A stretch of 41,484 nucleotides of DNA, taken from Chloroflexi bacterium UBA6077 (GTDB taxonomy: Bacteria > Chloroflexota > UBA6077). Positions 16,119-24,179 of this stretch are shown here, piece after piece. The notes below the pieces were generated by a model. It was not told where the DNA came from. It searched no databases and was given only the letters and a program-made list of their open reading frames with translations. The position numbers and the translations under genes were made by a program. Position 1 is the stretch's first letter, and each line of letters starts with the position of its first letter. The stretch covers positions 1 through 41,484 of the forward strand of contig DIXP01000095.1 in assembly GCA_002436065.1 (NCBI GenBank), in the 5' to 3' direction.

Positions 16119-17030
16119 TCAGCCGGCGATCTTGACTGCCAGGCCGAACTCTTCCAGGTAGGCCGCGATCTGGGAAAGCCTCCCTCTCGATGGTGGCTGG
16201 ACATTGGAGAGCAGGTACTCACGTCGGAGTCGGCGGTGCTTCTCTGCGGCAATAGCGCGGTATGGAAGGAGGTCTACCCTCTGGTGGGGGTGGAGCGAGC
16301 GGGCCAACTCTGCTATCGCGCGGAGGTTCTCCTCGTCGTCGCTGATCCCGGGGATAACCGGAACACGTAGGATCACGGGCCGACCTTGGGACACGATCCA
16401 CCTCAAGTTGGCCAGGATCTGCCCGTTGGAAACCCTCGTCAGCTCCTGGTGGCGGCGATCATCCACCACCTTTACGTCGAACAGGAAGAGGTCCGCCAGA
16501 GGGGCGATGCCCTCTATCACCTCGGGAGAAGCGTAGCCGCTGGTGTCGAGGGCAGTGTGAATACCCCTGCTCCGACAACCCTGGAGCAGCGCGGCCAGGA
16601 AATCCGGCTGCTGGAGCGGCTCCCCGCCGGAGAAGGTCACTCCTCCACTCGATTGGCCGTGGGAGATACTATCCCTCTCTATAGCGGCCATTACCTGCTC
16701 GACCGTCGTCTCCCTGCCAACGACCTCGAGCGCCCGTGAGAGGCACACGTCCTGGCAGCGGCGGCAACGGCTGCACAGGTCATTCTCGATCAAGACGAGT
16801 CCCTTGGTCTTAGACATGGAGAGGGCGCCTGTTGGGCACACGGACTCGCAGTCGCCGCAGAGTACGCACCGCCGGTCCTGATACGCCAGTTCGGGGTGTG
16901 GGGAGATGCCCTCGGGGCTGTGGCACCAAGGGCAGGACATCGGGCAACCCTTCAGGTAGACGGTGGTGCGAACCCCCGGGCCGTCGTGGATGGATCGACT
17001 TTGAATACCGAATATCATTCCCGTGGTCAA
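16119..17030 (-). CDS. Glycyl-radical-enzyme activating enzyme (radical SAM, PflA-like)
   Basis: 303-residue radical SAM protein. The cluster motif C-x3-C-x2-C (Cys29, Cys33, Cys36, in GCPMSCPWC) is followed by a ferredoxin-like insert with two four-Cys sets (55/58/61/65 and 86/89/92/96), as in activases of choline lyase, glycerol dehydratase and similar enzymes. TFSGGEPLQQPDF is the SAM-binding GGE motif. The IHDGPGVRTTVYLKGCP segment is characteristic. These enzymes install a glycyl radical on a partner enzyme under anoxic conditions; no such partner is encoded here. The start is TTG at 17030 or ATG at 17018. It is downstream of an iron alcohol dehydrogenase, probably in the same transcript. 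Confidence 0.93.
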   Translation of the reverse strand: MTTGMIFGIQSRSIHDGPGVRTTVYLKGCPMSCPWCHSPEGISPHPELAYQDRRCVLCGDCESVCPTGALSMSKTKGLVLIENDLCSRCRRCQDVCLSRALEVVGRETTVEQVMAAIERDSISHGQSSGGVTFSGGEPLQQPDFLAALLQGCRSRGIHTALDTSGYASPEVIEGIAPLADLFLFDVKVVDDRRHQELTRVSNGQILANLRWIVSQGRPVILRVPVIPGISDDEENLRAIAELARSLHPHQRVDLLPYRAIAAEKHRRLRREYLLSNVQPPSRGRLSQIAAYLEEFGLAVKIAG

Positions 17031-17107
17031 GGCCGCGTGGGCTCCGTTTCCAGGATGCTAATCGTACATCGCGGGCTGGGCGCCGAGGGACTCATCTCGT
17101 TTCGTTC

Positions 17108-18268
17108 CTACAGGGCCCGAAGCAGTATGCCGCGGGCTTCCCGCGGGCTGACCTGCCGCGGGTTGTTGGCCCAGAGACGGGTCACAAGCATAGCAGCCTC
17201 GACCAGGGAGTCGATGTGCTCCTCCTCGATCCCTACCTCGCCCAGCTTCTGGGGGATGCCTACGTCCTGAGAGAGCAGCTTGCAGGCTTCCGCACTCCGC
17301 GCCGCGGCCGTGCGGGCAGAGAGGCCCGAGATCGGCTCACCCAGCGCCTCGGCGATCCGACCGAACTTGGTGAGGTTGCTCAGGGCGTTGAACTCCATCA
17401 CGTAGGGGAGCAGCAGGGAGTTGGCGACTCCGTGTGTGATGCGGTGCTGCCCCTGGAGCGGGTAGGCCAGGGCGTGGACCGCGTTGGTGCCCGCGTTGGC
17501 GATCGCGATCCCTCCGTAGAAGCTGGCCCTCGCCATGCCGTCACGGGCCTCCAGATCCTTTCCGTTCGCGACGGCCGTGCGTAGATAGGTGCCGACCAGC
17601 CGAATCGCCTCCAGGGCGTACAGGTCAGCCATCGGGGAGGCGTTGATCGAGGTGTAGGCTTCCACGGCGTGACTCAGGGTATCCATTCCCGTGGCCGCCG
17701 TCACGGCGGGAGGCACGGAGAGGGTCAAGAGCGGGTCGATGATCGCCACATCCGGGACGATGTGCGGGCTGACTATGGCTTTCTTGTCCTTCACGGCCGC
17801 CACGTAGAAGAGGGCGTTAGGGGTGATCTCGGCGCCGGTGCCGGCGGTGGTGGGCATGAGAATGGAGGGCACGCCCCGACGCTTTACCAGCCCCACGCCC
17901 AGGTAGTCCTCTGCCTGCCCCTCGTTCCCCAACAGCATGGCGACGGCCTTGGATGTATCCATGGCGCTGCCGCCTCCCAGCCCCACCACCAGATCGCAGC
18001 CGGCGGTTCGCGCTGCGGCCAGACAGGGCGCTATGCTCTGGATGGACGGCTCGGCTTCCACATCGGTGTAGACGGTGGAGTCAATCCCCTGGGCCGACAG
18101 ATGGCGGAGAAGCTGATCGGTCAAACCCAGCTTCTGGACTATCGGGTCGCTAACCACGAAGGCACGGGCTCCCCCTAGCCGCCTGCCTTCGGCCCCCACG
18201 GTCTCCGCCGAGCCTGCCCCGTAGTTGATTTGTGTGGGTATCCTGAAGGTTGCGATGTTGCCTGCCAT
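17108..18268 (-). CDS. Iron-containing alcohol dehydrogenase (group III)
   Basis: 386-residue NAD(P)-dependent, metal-dependent alcohol dehydrogenase. It carries the nucleotide-binding GGGSAMDTSK, the PTTAGTGAEIT segment, and a metal site formed by an Asp in PDVAIIDP and histidines in GMDTLSHAVEAY, NAVHALAYP and HRITHG. The frame opens 57 codons earlier, but the ATG at 18268 has GGAGAAGG upstream and matches the family start. Substrate is unknown; the adjacent glycyl-radical activase hints at anaerobic alcohol/aldehyde metabolism. It is divergent from csoR. Confidence 0.92.
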   Translation of the reverse strand: MAGNIATFRIPTQINYGAGSAETVGAEGRRLGGARAFVVSDPIVQKLGLTDQLLRHLSAQGIDSTVYTDVEAEPSIQSIAPCLAAARTAGCDLVVGLGGGSAMDTSKAVAMLLGNEGQAEDYLGVGLVKRRGVPSILMPTTAGTGAEITPNALFYVAAVKDKKAIVSPHIVPDVAIIDPLLTLSVPPAVTAATGMDTLSHAVEAYTSINASPMADLYALEAIRLVGTYLRTAVANGKDLEARDGMARASFYGGIAIANAGTNAVHALAYPLQGQHRITHGVANSLLLPYVMEFNALSNLTKFGRIAEALGEPISGLSARTAAARSAEACKLLSQDVGIPQKLGEVGIEEEHIDSLVEAAMLVTRLWANNPRQVSPREARGILLRAL

Positions 18269-18432
18269 ACTGCCCCTTCTCCTTCCCGTTGATCGATGGT
18301 GTGCTGCCCCAGAATAACACTTCTGTCCCCCAAACGCTCCTTGTCTCTTGAGTGATGCTGACCATGGGAGCCGTGCGGAAGCACTCCGACATGTCGAAAC
18401 CTGAATCCTTAATGTCGATCGAGATCGCCTTC

Positions 18433-18461
18433 TTGACATCCACCCTGGCAGGCTCCATCAT
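18433..18461 (+). promoter_or_regulatory. Probable csoR promoter
   Basis: A perfect -35 TTGACA lies at 18433-18438. With a 17-base spacer the -10 would be CATCAT (18456-18461, four of six matches); TATACG at 18461 is an alternative but spaced 22. The G/C-tract palindrome downstream would overlap the transcription start. Confidence 0.5.
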
Positions 18462-18467
18462 ATACGC

Positions 18468-18495
18468 GTACCCCTCCCCCGGGGGGTGGGGGTGA
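18468..18495 (+). promoter_or_regulatory. Probable CsoR operator (C-tract/G-tract pseudo-palindrome)
   Basis: GTACCCCTCCCCCC followed by GGGGGGTGGGGGTG is a near-palindrome of the C-run/G-run kind bound by CsoR-family repressors (known operators resemble TACCC...GGGTA). It lies 27 bases upstream of csoR, just after the promoter, which fits autoregulation of csoR-copA-copZ relieved by Cu(I). Confidence 0.6.
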
Positions 18496-18521
18496 CTCAC
18501 CAGTAAGCACCGAGGGATCGG

Positions 18522-18836
18522 ATGAGAGACCCGAAGCTGAAGAAGGAGCTGCTCAACCGGCTCAAGAGCATCGAGGGACACCTGCGGGGGGTCCAGCGGA
18601 TGGTTGAGGATGACCAGTACTGCGTCGACGTCCTCAACCAGACCGCTGCCGTCCGAAAAGCCCTGGAGAAGGTGGACGTCATGATCCTGGAGGGCCATCT
18701 GGAAAGCTGCGTCACCACCGCCATCAGGGGTGACGATCCGGCCGAGCGGGAGAGGGTGCTCCGGGAACTGTTGATGTTATTTGGACAGAGGCGAGCTGTC
18801 AGCGATCAGCCGTCAGCTGTTTGCAACGAGGAGTAG
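18522..18836 (+). CDS. csoR: Copper-sensing transcriptional repressor, CsoR/DUF156 family
   Basis: All-helical CsoR/RcnR-family regulator of 104 residues that releases DNA on binding Cu(I). The copper ligands Cys34, His59 and Cys63 have the CsoR spacing (YC...EGHLESC), matching the Cys-His-Cys set of the M. tuberculosis protein. It heads a plus-strand module with copA and copZ. The last 15 residues (AVSDQPSAV region) are encoded by a dispersed CAGCGATCAGCCGTCAGC repeat rather than conserved sequence, so the ancestral protein probably ended near residue 90. Confidence 0.92.
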   Translation: MRDPKLKKELLNRLKSIEGHLRGVQRMVEDDQYCVDVLNQTAAVRKALEKVDVMILEGHLESCVTTAIRGDDPAERERVLRELLMLFGQRRAVSDQPSAVCNEE

Positions 18837-18861
18837 GGTTCAACCAAAGCACTCTTGCCAG

Positions 18862-18994
18862 GTAGAGCAGGGCTTCGTGCCCTGCCATCCGTTGGCGTAC
18901 ACCCATACGACCACGTGCCCTACCCGCGCCCGGACGCATGGGCAATGGCGCAAGGCAGGGCAACTGGACGGCAGGGCAGAGCGCCCTGCACTAC
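18862..18994. repeat. 133-bp terminal-inverted-repeat element (copy 2)
   Basis: The same length and order as 1479-1611. The right end 18970-18994 is identical to the right end of copy 1; the left end (GTAGAGCAGGGCTTCGTGCC) has diverged. The shared interior includes CCGTTGGCGTACA, CCCTACCCGCGCCCGG and GGGCAATGG. It sits inside the csoR-copA intergenic gap, 55 bases before copA, and may partly uncouple the two genes. Confidence 0.8.
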
Positions 18995-19048
18995 GCATCA
19001 ATGGCAGTGGGCGGACTACCAGGCTGATGGCTAGAGGGGTAGGCGACT

Positions 19049-21517
19049 ATGGCAACGACAAGCAAACACACAGAGAGGGACGCGAAGGTCACGCTCGAGA
19101 TAACGGGGATGACCTGCGCCTCCTGCTCGGCGCGCATTGAGAAGAATCTGGCGAAGATGCCGGGGGTAATCCACGTTGCCGTGAACTTGGCGACGGAGAA
19201 GGCCACGGTGGAGTACGACCCTGCTGCCGTCGACCGGGAAGAGATGGTCGAGGTGGTCGAGGATCTCGGCTACGGCGTTAGGGATGAGCCTATGCAGACC
19301 GCCACCTTCGGTGTCACTGGCATGACTTGCGCCTCCTGCTCCGCGCGGGTTGAGCGGACCCTGCGGAAGCTCCCCGGCGTGGAGGAGGCCAACGTCAACC
19401 TCGCTACAGAGAAGGCGACCGTCTCCTACCGGCCCGACCTGCTCTCCATGTCCGACCTGCGAGTGGCAGTGGAGGACGCAGGCTACGGCGTGGTGGAGGA
19501 GGGGGCTCGGCCCGAGAGCGTGGACGAGCACCAGGAGTCGTCTCGTCGAGAGGTGCTCAAGGCTCGCAACAGGGCCTTCGTGGCCCTGGCCCTCGGTGCC
19601 CTGATCCTTCTGGGCAGCATGGCACCGATGCTGGGCTGGACCCTCCCTGTCCTGAGCGATCCCCTGGTGCTGTGGGCGCTGGCAACCCCTGTCCAGTTCT
19701 GGGCCGGCTGGCAGTTCTACAGGGGCGCCTGGGCCGCCGCCAAGCACTTCAGCAGCAACATGAACACCCTGATCGCCGTGGGGACCAGCGCTGCCTACTT
19801 CTACAGCGTGGCGGCTATCCTATTCCCACACTTCTTCATGGCTGCGGGCCAGATGCCGGACCTGTACTTCGACACCTCGGCCGTCGTCATTGGCCTGATC
19901 CTGGTGGGCAAGTATCTGGAGGCGCGCGCGAAGGGACAGACGGGCGATGCGATCAAGCGGCTGATGGGCATGCAGGCCAAGACGGCTCGCGTGATACGGG
20001 ATGGCCTGGAGGTGGACGTGCCGGTGGAGTCCGTCCGGATCGGCGACGTGGTCCTGGTCCGGCCCGGCGAGAAGGTGCCGGTGGACGGCGTGGTGCTGGA
20101 GGGCAACTCTGCCCTTGACGAGTCGATGTTGACCGGCGAGAGCATACCGGTGGAGAAGAGTGCGGGCGACCAGGTGATCGGCGCGACCCTGAACAAGACA
20201 GGCAGCTTCCGGTTTCGGGCCACGAGGGTGGGCAAGGACACCGCCCTTGCCCAGATCGTCCGGCTGGTGGAGGAGGCCCAGGGCTCCAAGGCGCCCATCC
20301 AGCGGCTGGCAGACGTCATCTCCAGCTACTTCGTGCCGGTTGTGATCGCGATCGCATTGGCCACCTTCGTGGCCTGGTACCTGTTCGGCCCGGCCCCGGC
20401 CCTGACCTACGCCCTGCTGAACTTCGTGGCGGTGCTTGTCATCGCCTGTCCCTGCGCTCTCGGTCTGGCGACTCCCACAGCCATCATCGTGGGGACCGGC
20501 AAGGGGGCGGAGAACGGCGTGCTGATCCGCGGCGGGGAGGCGCTGGAGACGGCCCACAAGATTCAGGCGATCATCCTAGACAAGACGGGCACCTTGACGC
20601 AGGGGAAGCCGGTGGTGACCGACCTGGTTCCCTCCGAGGGCCACACCGCCGATGAGTTGCTCCTCCTGGCGGCCTCGGCGGAGCGGGGCTCCGAGCATCC
20701 CCTCGGTGAGGCGATAGTTGGGGCGGCCCGTGAGAGGGGGCTCGCGCTGGCCGACCCGAAGGGGTTCCAGGCGATCCCGGGCCACGGCATCGAAGCCACG
20801 ATCGAGGGCCGGCGGGTGGTGCTGGGGAACGGGAAGTTGATGGCAGACCGCGGCTACGCCCTGGACGGTCTGGACCGGCGGGCGGAAGAGCTGGCGGACC
20901 ATGGAAAGACAGCCATGTTCGTGGCCGCCGACGACCATGTGCTCGGCGTCGTAGCCGTGGCGGATACCTTGAAGCCGGGCTCCCGCGAGGCAGTGACCGA
21001 GTTGAAGAGGCTGGGCATCGAGGTGGCGATGCTGACCGGCGACAACCGCCGGACGGCCAGCGCCATCGGCCGCCAGTTGGGGATCGACCGGGTCGTGGCC
21101 GAGGTCTTGCCCGAGGGGAAGGCCGATGAGGTGCAGAAGCTCCAGGCCGAGGGCAAGGTGGTTGCCATGGTTGGCGACGGCATCAATGACGCGCCCGCCC
21201 TGGCCCGAGCCGACGTTGGCATCGCCATCGGCACGGGCACCGACGTGGCTATAGAGGCCAGCGACGTCACCCTGATCAGCGGTGATGTGCGCGGTGTGGT
21301 CACCGCCATCCGTCTATCCAGGCAGACGATGCGCACCATTCGGCAGAACCTGTTCTGGGCTTTCTTCTATAATGTGTTGCTGATACCGCTGGCGGCGGGT
21401 CTTTGGTACCCCTTCTTCGGGATACTGCTGAACCCCATCTTCGCCGGGCTCGCCATGGCGCTGTCGTCGGTGACGGTGGTCAGCAACTCGCTTAGGCTGC
21501 GAAGCTTCAGACCTTAA
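19049..21517 (+). CDS. copA: Copper-translocating P1B-type ATPase
   Basis: 822-residue membrane ATPase exporting Cu(I) from the cytoplasm. Two N-terminal heavy-metal domains carry GMTCASC (Cys23/Cys26 and Cys94/Cys97). The transmembrane metal site CPCALG is present, as are the phosphorylation motif DKTGTLT, the P1B marker SEHPLG, the TGE loop (LTGES) and the GDGINDAPAL hinge. The ATG at 19049 follows GAGGGG. It lies downstream of csoR and 13 bases upstream of copZ, forming a copper-resistance unit. Confidence 0.97.
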   Translation: MATTSKHTERDAKVTLEITGMTCASCSARIEKNLAKMPGVIHVAVNLATEKATVEYDPAAVDREEMVEVVEDLGYGVRDEPMQTATFGVTGMTCASCSARVERTLRKLPGVEEANVNLATEKATVSYRPDLLSMSDLRVAVEDAGYGVVEEGARPESVDEHQESSRREVLKARNRAFVALALGALILLGSMAPMLGWTLPVLSDPLVLWALATPVQFWAGWQFYRGAWAAAKHFSSNMNTLIAVGTSAAYFYSVAAILFPHFFMAAGQMPDLYFDTSAVVIGLILVGKYLEARAKGQTGDAIKRLMGMQAKTARVIRDGLEVDVPVESVRIGDVVLVRPGEKVPVDGVVLEGNSALDESMLTGESIPVEKSAGDQVIGATLNKTGSFRFRATRVGKDTALAQIVRLVEEAQGSKAPIQRLADVISSYFVPVVIAIALATFVAWYLFGPAPALTYALLNFVAVLVIACPCALGLATPTAIIVGTGKGAENGVLIRGGEALETAHKIQAIILDKTGTLTQGKPVVTDLVPSEGHTADELLLLAASAERGSEHPLGEAIVGAARERGLALADPKGFQAIPGHGIEATIEGRRVVLGNGKLMADRGYALDGLDRRAEELADHGKTAMFVAADDHVLGVVAVADTLKPGSREAVTELKRLGIEVAMLTGDNRRTASAIGRQLGIDRVVAEVLPEGKADEVQKLQAEGKVVAMVGDGINDAPALARADVGIAIGTGTDVAIEASDVTLISGDVRGVVTAIRLSRQTMRTIRQNLFWAFFYNVLLIPLAAGLWYPFFGILLNPIFAGLAMALSSVTVVSNSLRLRSFRP

Positions 21518-21530
21518 CGGAGGAAGTACT

Positions 21531-21740
21531 GTGGAAACCGTGACCTTGCAGGCTCGAAACATCTCGTGCGGCCACTGCGTCATGGCTATCAAGCGGGCCG
21601 TGGGCAAGTTGGAGGGTGTGGCCAGCGTGGAGGGAGATCCTACCGCTAAGAAGGTGCTGGTCAGCTACGACCCAGAGAAGGTCTCACTGGACCAGATCAA
21701 GCAGACCATGGCCGAGGAGGGCTACCCCGCCGAAGGCTAG
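21531..21740 (+). CDS. copZ: Copper chaperone, CopZ-like heavy-metal-associated domain
   Basis: 69-residue single ferredoxin-fold HMA domain with the Cu(I)-binding pair Cys13/Cys16 in ISCGHC. It carries copper in the cytoplasm to the ATPase N-terminal domains. It starts at GTG with GGAGGAAG immediately upstream and follows copA by 13 bases, so it is co-transcribed and probably translationally coupled. Confidence 0.95.
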   Translation: METVTLQARNISCGHCVMAIKRAVGKLEGVASVEGDPTAKKVLVSYDPEKVSLDQIKQTMAEEGYPAEG

Positions 21741-21935
21741 CATTGCGACGTTAGCTGCCATTCTGATCGGTCCGTCCCCGCTTTAGAATGACAGGTGCAC
21801 CGAGGCTGTGCCTTCGCCATGTTGAGCTCTACCCCTGTGGGACTTGATCGCGAAGCCTCGGACCGCTACTATGCTGACGCGACGAGGTAACCCTTTCCTC
21901 GATCGTATGCGGATAATCCATGATGGGGTGGTGGC

Positions 21936-22646
21936 GTGGGAGAGGCCGTAATAGCCACGTCAAAAGACCTTACAGCCATCGAGGCAATCGTCGAGGCGGC
22001 TCGCCGCCTCGAACTGTCGGTACGCGCTTGCAACGAGGACACGGATTTGGCCGAGGAGATAGCTAAATCCCGGCGGCCGTTGCTCGTCGTGCTGGACCTG
22101 GACCCATCGCTCCCTACGGGGCTTGAGGAGTGCCGTAGGGTCCGGATTGTCACCGACGTCCCTCTCATCGTCGTTGGAAGCTCCGTCGAGAAGGCTACCA
22201 TCATCCGTACCCTCAAGGCCGGCGCGGACCATTATCTTCCGAAGCCAGTGGACCCCGAGCTGCTTTTGGCCTATTTCGAGGCTGCCCTTCGCTGCAAGCC
22301 TCCCGCCTCCCCTCAGCCTAAGCCGGTCACGATCCGCGACCTCACGATTGACGCGACTCGCAAAGAAATCCGTCTTGGGGGCGAGGTGGTTCCGGTGACC
22401 CGCGCGGAGTTCAAGCTGCTATCCTGCCTCGCCGAGAACCTGGGAAGGGTGATCTCCTGTTCTGAGCTGGTTCGGGAGATCGGTGGCTACGACTGTCCCG
22501 AGCAGGAGGCGCAGCAGATCGTCAAGGTGCACGTAAGTCGTTTGCGCGGCAAGATCGATCGCGATCCTACCCACCCAAGCTACATAGCCAATGTGCGGGG
22601 CTTTGGTTACCTCTTGGAGCGGAGGGCGACCGATGGCGATCTCTGA
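21936..22646 (+). CDS. OmpR/PhoB-type response regulator with atypical receiver
   Basis: 236 residues: receiver-like domain (1-120) then a winged-helix DNA-binding domain (about 135-230; VTRAEFKLLSCLAENLGRVIS ending in NVRGFGYLLE). The receiver keeps a candidate phospho-Asp in VVLDLD and a Lys in LPKPVD. The usual N-terminal acidic pair is replaced by ATSKD, so Mg-dependent phosphorylation is doubtful. No histidine kinase is nearby. It starts at GTG and lies 21 bases upstream of the DsrE/F/H-like genes, so it may regulate its own operon. Confidence 0.85.
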   Translation: MGEAVIATSKDLTAIEAIVEAARRLELSVRACNEDTDLAEEIAKSRRPLLVVLDLDPSLPTGLEECRRVRIVTDVPLIVVGSSVEKATIIRTLKAGADHYLPKPVDPELLLAYFEAALRCKPPASPQPKPVTIRDLTIDATRKEIRLGGEVVPVTRAEFKLLSCLAENLGRVISCSELVREIGGYDCPEQEAQQIVKVHVSRLRGKIDRDPTHPSYIANVRGFGYLLERRATDGDL

Positions 22647-22667
22647 AGCCTGGGGGGCTATTGCGTT

Positions 22668-22964
22668 ATGAAGCTCGGCATCATTCTGGCCACCGGCTTC
22701 GAGTCGGAGGACAGACATACGGTGCAACGCCTCGCGGAGGCAGCCCTTGGCCAGGGGCACCAGGTGAGCCTTTTCCTGACTGCCGATGGGTGCTACTCCG
22801 CGCCCTTCCTGGCCGACCTCTCTGAGAAGGGGGCGCTGCTCATCTGCTGCGCCAAGAACCTTGAGGCTCGTGGGCTTCCGCCTGTACCCAACGTCCACGG
22901 TAGCACTCAGTACGCTTGCGCCTCCATAGTGGCTGAGGTGGATCGGGTGGTGGCCTTTGTTTAG
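22668..22964 (+). CDS. DsrE family protein (TusD/DsrE-like)
   Basis: 98-residue DsrE-fold protein. N-terminal MKLGIILATGFESED and the cysteine pair in LLICCAKNLEARGL, at the position of the sulfur-carrying Cys of TusD/DsrE, support persulfide relay. Its stop overlaps the next start by eight bases. With the next two genes it makes a three-gene DsrE/F/H-like set. There is no DsrC/TusE, dsrAB or mnmA in view, so the acceptor is unknown. Confidence 0.8.
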   Translation: MKLGIILATGFESEDRHTVQRLAEAALGQGHQVSLFLTADGCYSAPFLADLSEKGALLICCAKNLEARGLPPVPNVHGSTQYACASIVAEVDRVVAFV

Positions 22965-23325
22965 CCTCGACGAACCCGACAAGTACCTTGTGGTTCTGGT
23001 CCGGCAGCCCCCCCTTGGCACTCAGAAAGCAGGGGAGGCGCTACGCATGGCGTTGGGCCAGAGCGTCACTAACCGGGTGACAGTGATCCTGGTCGACAGT
23101 GCCGTCTGGCTTGCCGGTCCCTTGAAGCCCGAGATAGTGGGGGGTGGCGAGATTGCCAAGTGGCTCACCAAGCTGCTGGAGATGGAGCAGCAAGTCTGGG
23201 CGGAGTCCGAATCGCTGGCACGATACGGGATGGACCCCGGACTCCTCAAACAGGACGTAGAGGTCAAGACTCGTGAAGATATCGATCGCGAACTGCTGGT
23301 ATCGGATGCCGTGGTGGTGGCTTGA
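22957..23325 (+). CDS. DsrE/DsrF-like family protein
   Basis: 122-residue protein of the DsrE/F superfamily by fold pattern (KYLVVLVRQPPLGTQKAGEALRMAL, then VTVILVDSAVWLA) and by its position between DsrE- and DsrH-like genes. The likely start is the TTG at 22957, overlapping the preceding gene. It has no cysteine, so it would be a structural or regulatory subunit rather than a sulfur carrier. The C-terminal half (EMEQQVWAESESLARYGMDP) is helical and longer than in TusC. Confidence 0.75.
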   Translation: MFSLDEPDKYLVVLVRQPPLGTQKAGEALRMALGQSVTNRVTVILVDSAVWLAGPLKPEIVGGGEIAKWLTKLLEMEQQVWAESESLARYGMDPGLLKQDVEVKTREDIDRELLVSDAVVVA

Positions 23326-23334
23326 GGTGCCGGT

Positions 23335-23592
23335 ATGAAGACGCTTCACATCCTGCGCCATCTCGACGACGAACGGGCCCTGGCCACGGCCATCACCCAT
23401 GCTCGCGAGCATCCTACCAGCATCCTGCTGCTGCAGGATGCCGTACTCGCTCGAGTGGCGGACTTCCCTGGCCCGGTCTATGCTTCTGCCGAGGATGTGG
23501 CCGCCCGCGTGAATATCGCGGGCTACGAACTGGTCGACTACGACCGGATCGTCCAACTGATCTTCGAGCACGATAAGGTCATCACCTGGTAA
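23335..23592 (+). CDS. DsrH/TusB-like protein
   Basis: 85 residues, matching DsrH/TusB in length and layout: MKTLHILRH at the start, TSILLLQDAVLA in the middle and a C-terminal VDYDRIVQLIFEHDKVITW, where TusB proteins end in a similar conserved Trp. The usual sulfur-binding Cys is absent. It follows the DsrF-like gene by nine bases. Together the three could form a TusBCD-like complex with only the first subunit carrying a thiol. Confidence 0.8.
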   Translation: MKTLHILRHLDDERALATAITHAREHPTSILLLQDAVLARVADFPGPVYASAEDVAARVNIAGYELVDYDRIVQLIFEHDKVITW

Positions 23593-23795
23593 CCCTCCTC
23601 TGCCCCCCTCCCAACCCTCCGCCTGCACTATCCGAGAAAATGGTTGTGGCCCTGTAGCCTGACACTCCAGAGACCACGGGAATCGGCCGAACTATATTGG
23701 TAGTGTTGCTGAATGGGACCAACCAGCCCTGATTCCCCTCAGGATCAGGATGCGGCTCCTTCCGGGATCGTCTCCAAGAGCGAGAGGACGAATCG

Positions 23796-24134
23796 ATGAG
23801 CGTGCAGTGGACACAGGTGCTGTCAGTTGGAGTAGCCTCGAACGAGGGACTTCATGGCGAACTGCTGCTAAAGATGGGCGAGTTCCTGGATGCCCGAAGC
23901 CGCGGCGGGGACAAGGAGATCGGCCAAGTGGTCGAATCCTTCGTCGACTACCTGGTGGCCCGCTTCACCTCTCCTACACTGCGGGATCAGATCTGCTTTC
24001 TTGCCTGCGACCTCGGTCCTGCGGCCGAATCGCTGAAGCCGGCAGCCGCGTCTAATCTCCTCCTGGAGGAGGCTATCGTTCCAGCAGCCCGGGTGGTCTT
24101 GGATCTCCATGTGGGTTACCTGACCAGCAACTGA
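23796..24134 (+). CDS. Degenerate hemerythrin-like protein
   Basis: 112 residues, with GAGAGGA upstream of the ATG. The N-terminus (VQWTQVLSVGVASNEGLHGELLLKM) aligns with the bacteriohemerythrin encoded 45 bases downstream (IQWTADLVVGINSIDTQHREL), and both have His20. The remaining iron ligands are lost: the HFxxEE position reads RFTSP, and there is no HxxxH or H-x4-D pair. It is therefore a diverged tandem duplicate without a di-iron site, perhaps a regulatory or pairing partner. Alternatively it is an unrelated small protein with chance N-terminal similarity. Confidence 0.6.
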   Translation: MSVQWTQVLSVGVASNEGLHGELLLKMGEFLDARSRGGDKEIGQVVESFVDYLVARFTSPTLRDQICFLACDLGPAAESLKPAAASNLLLEEAIVPAARVVLDLHVGYLTSN

Positions 24135-24179
24135 CGTCGTCTTGGTGGAAACCCGAGTATCGGGAGAGCGAGCGCGGTA

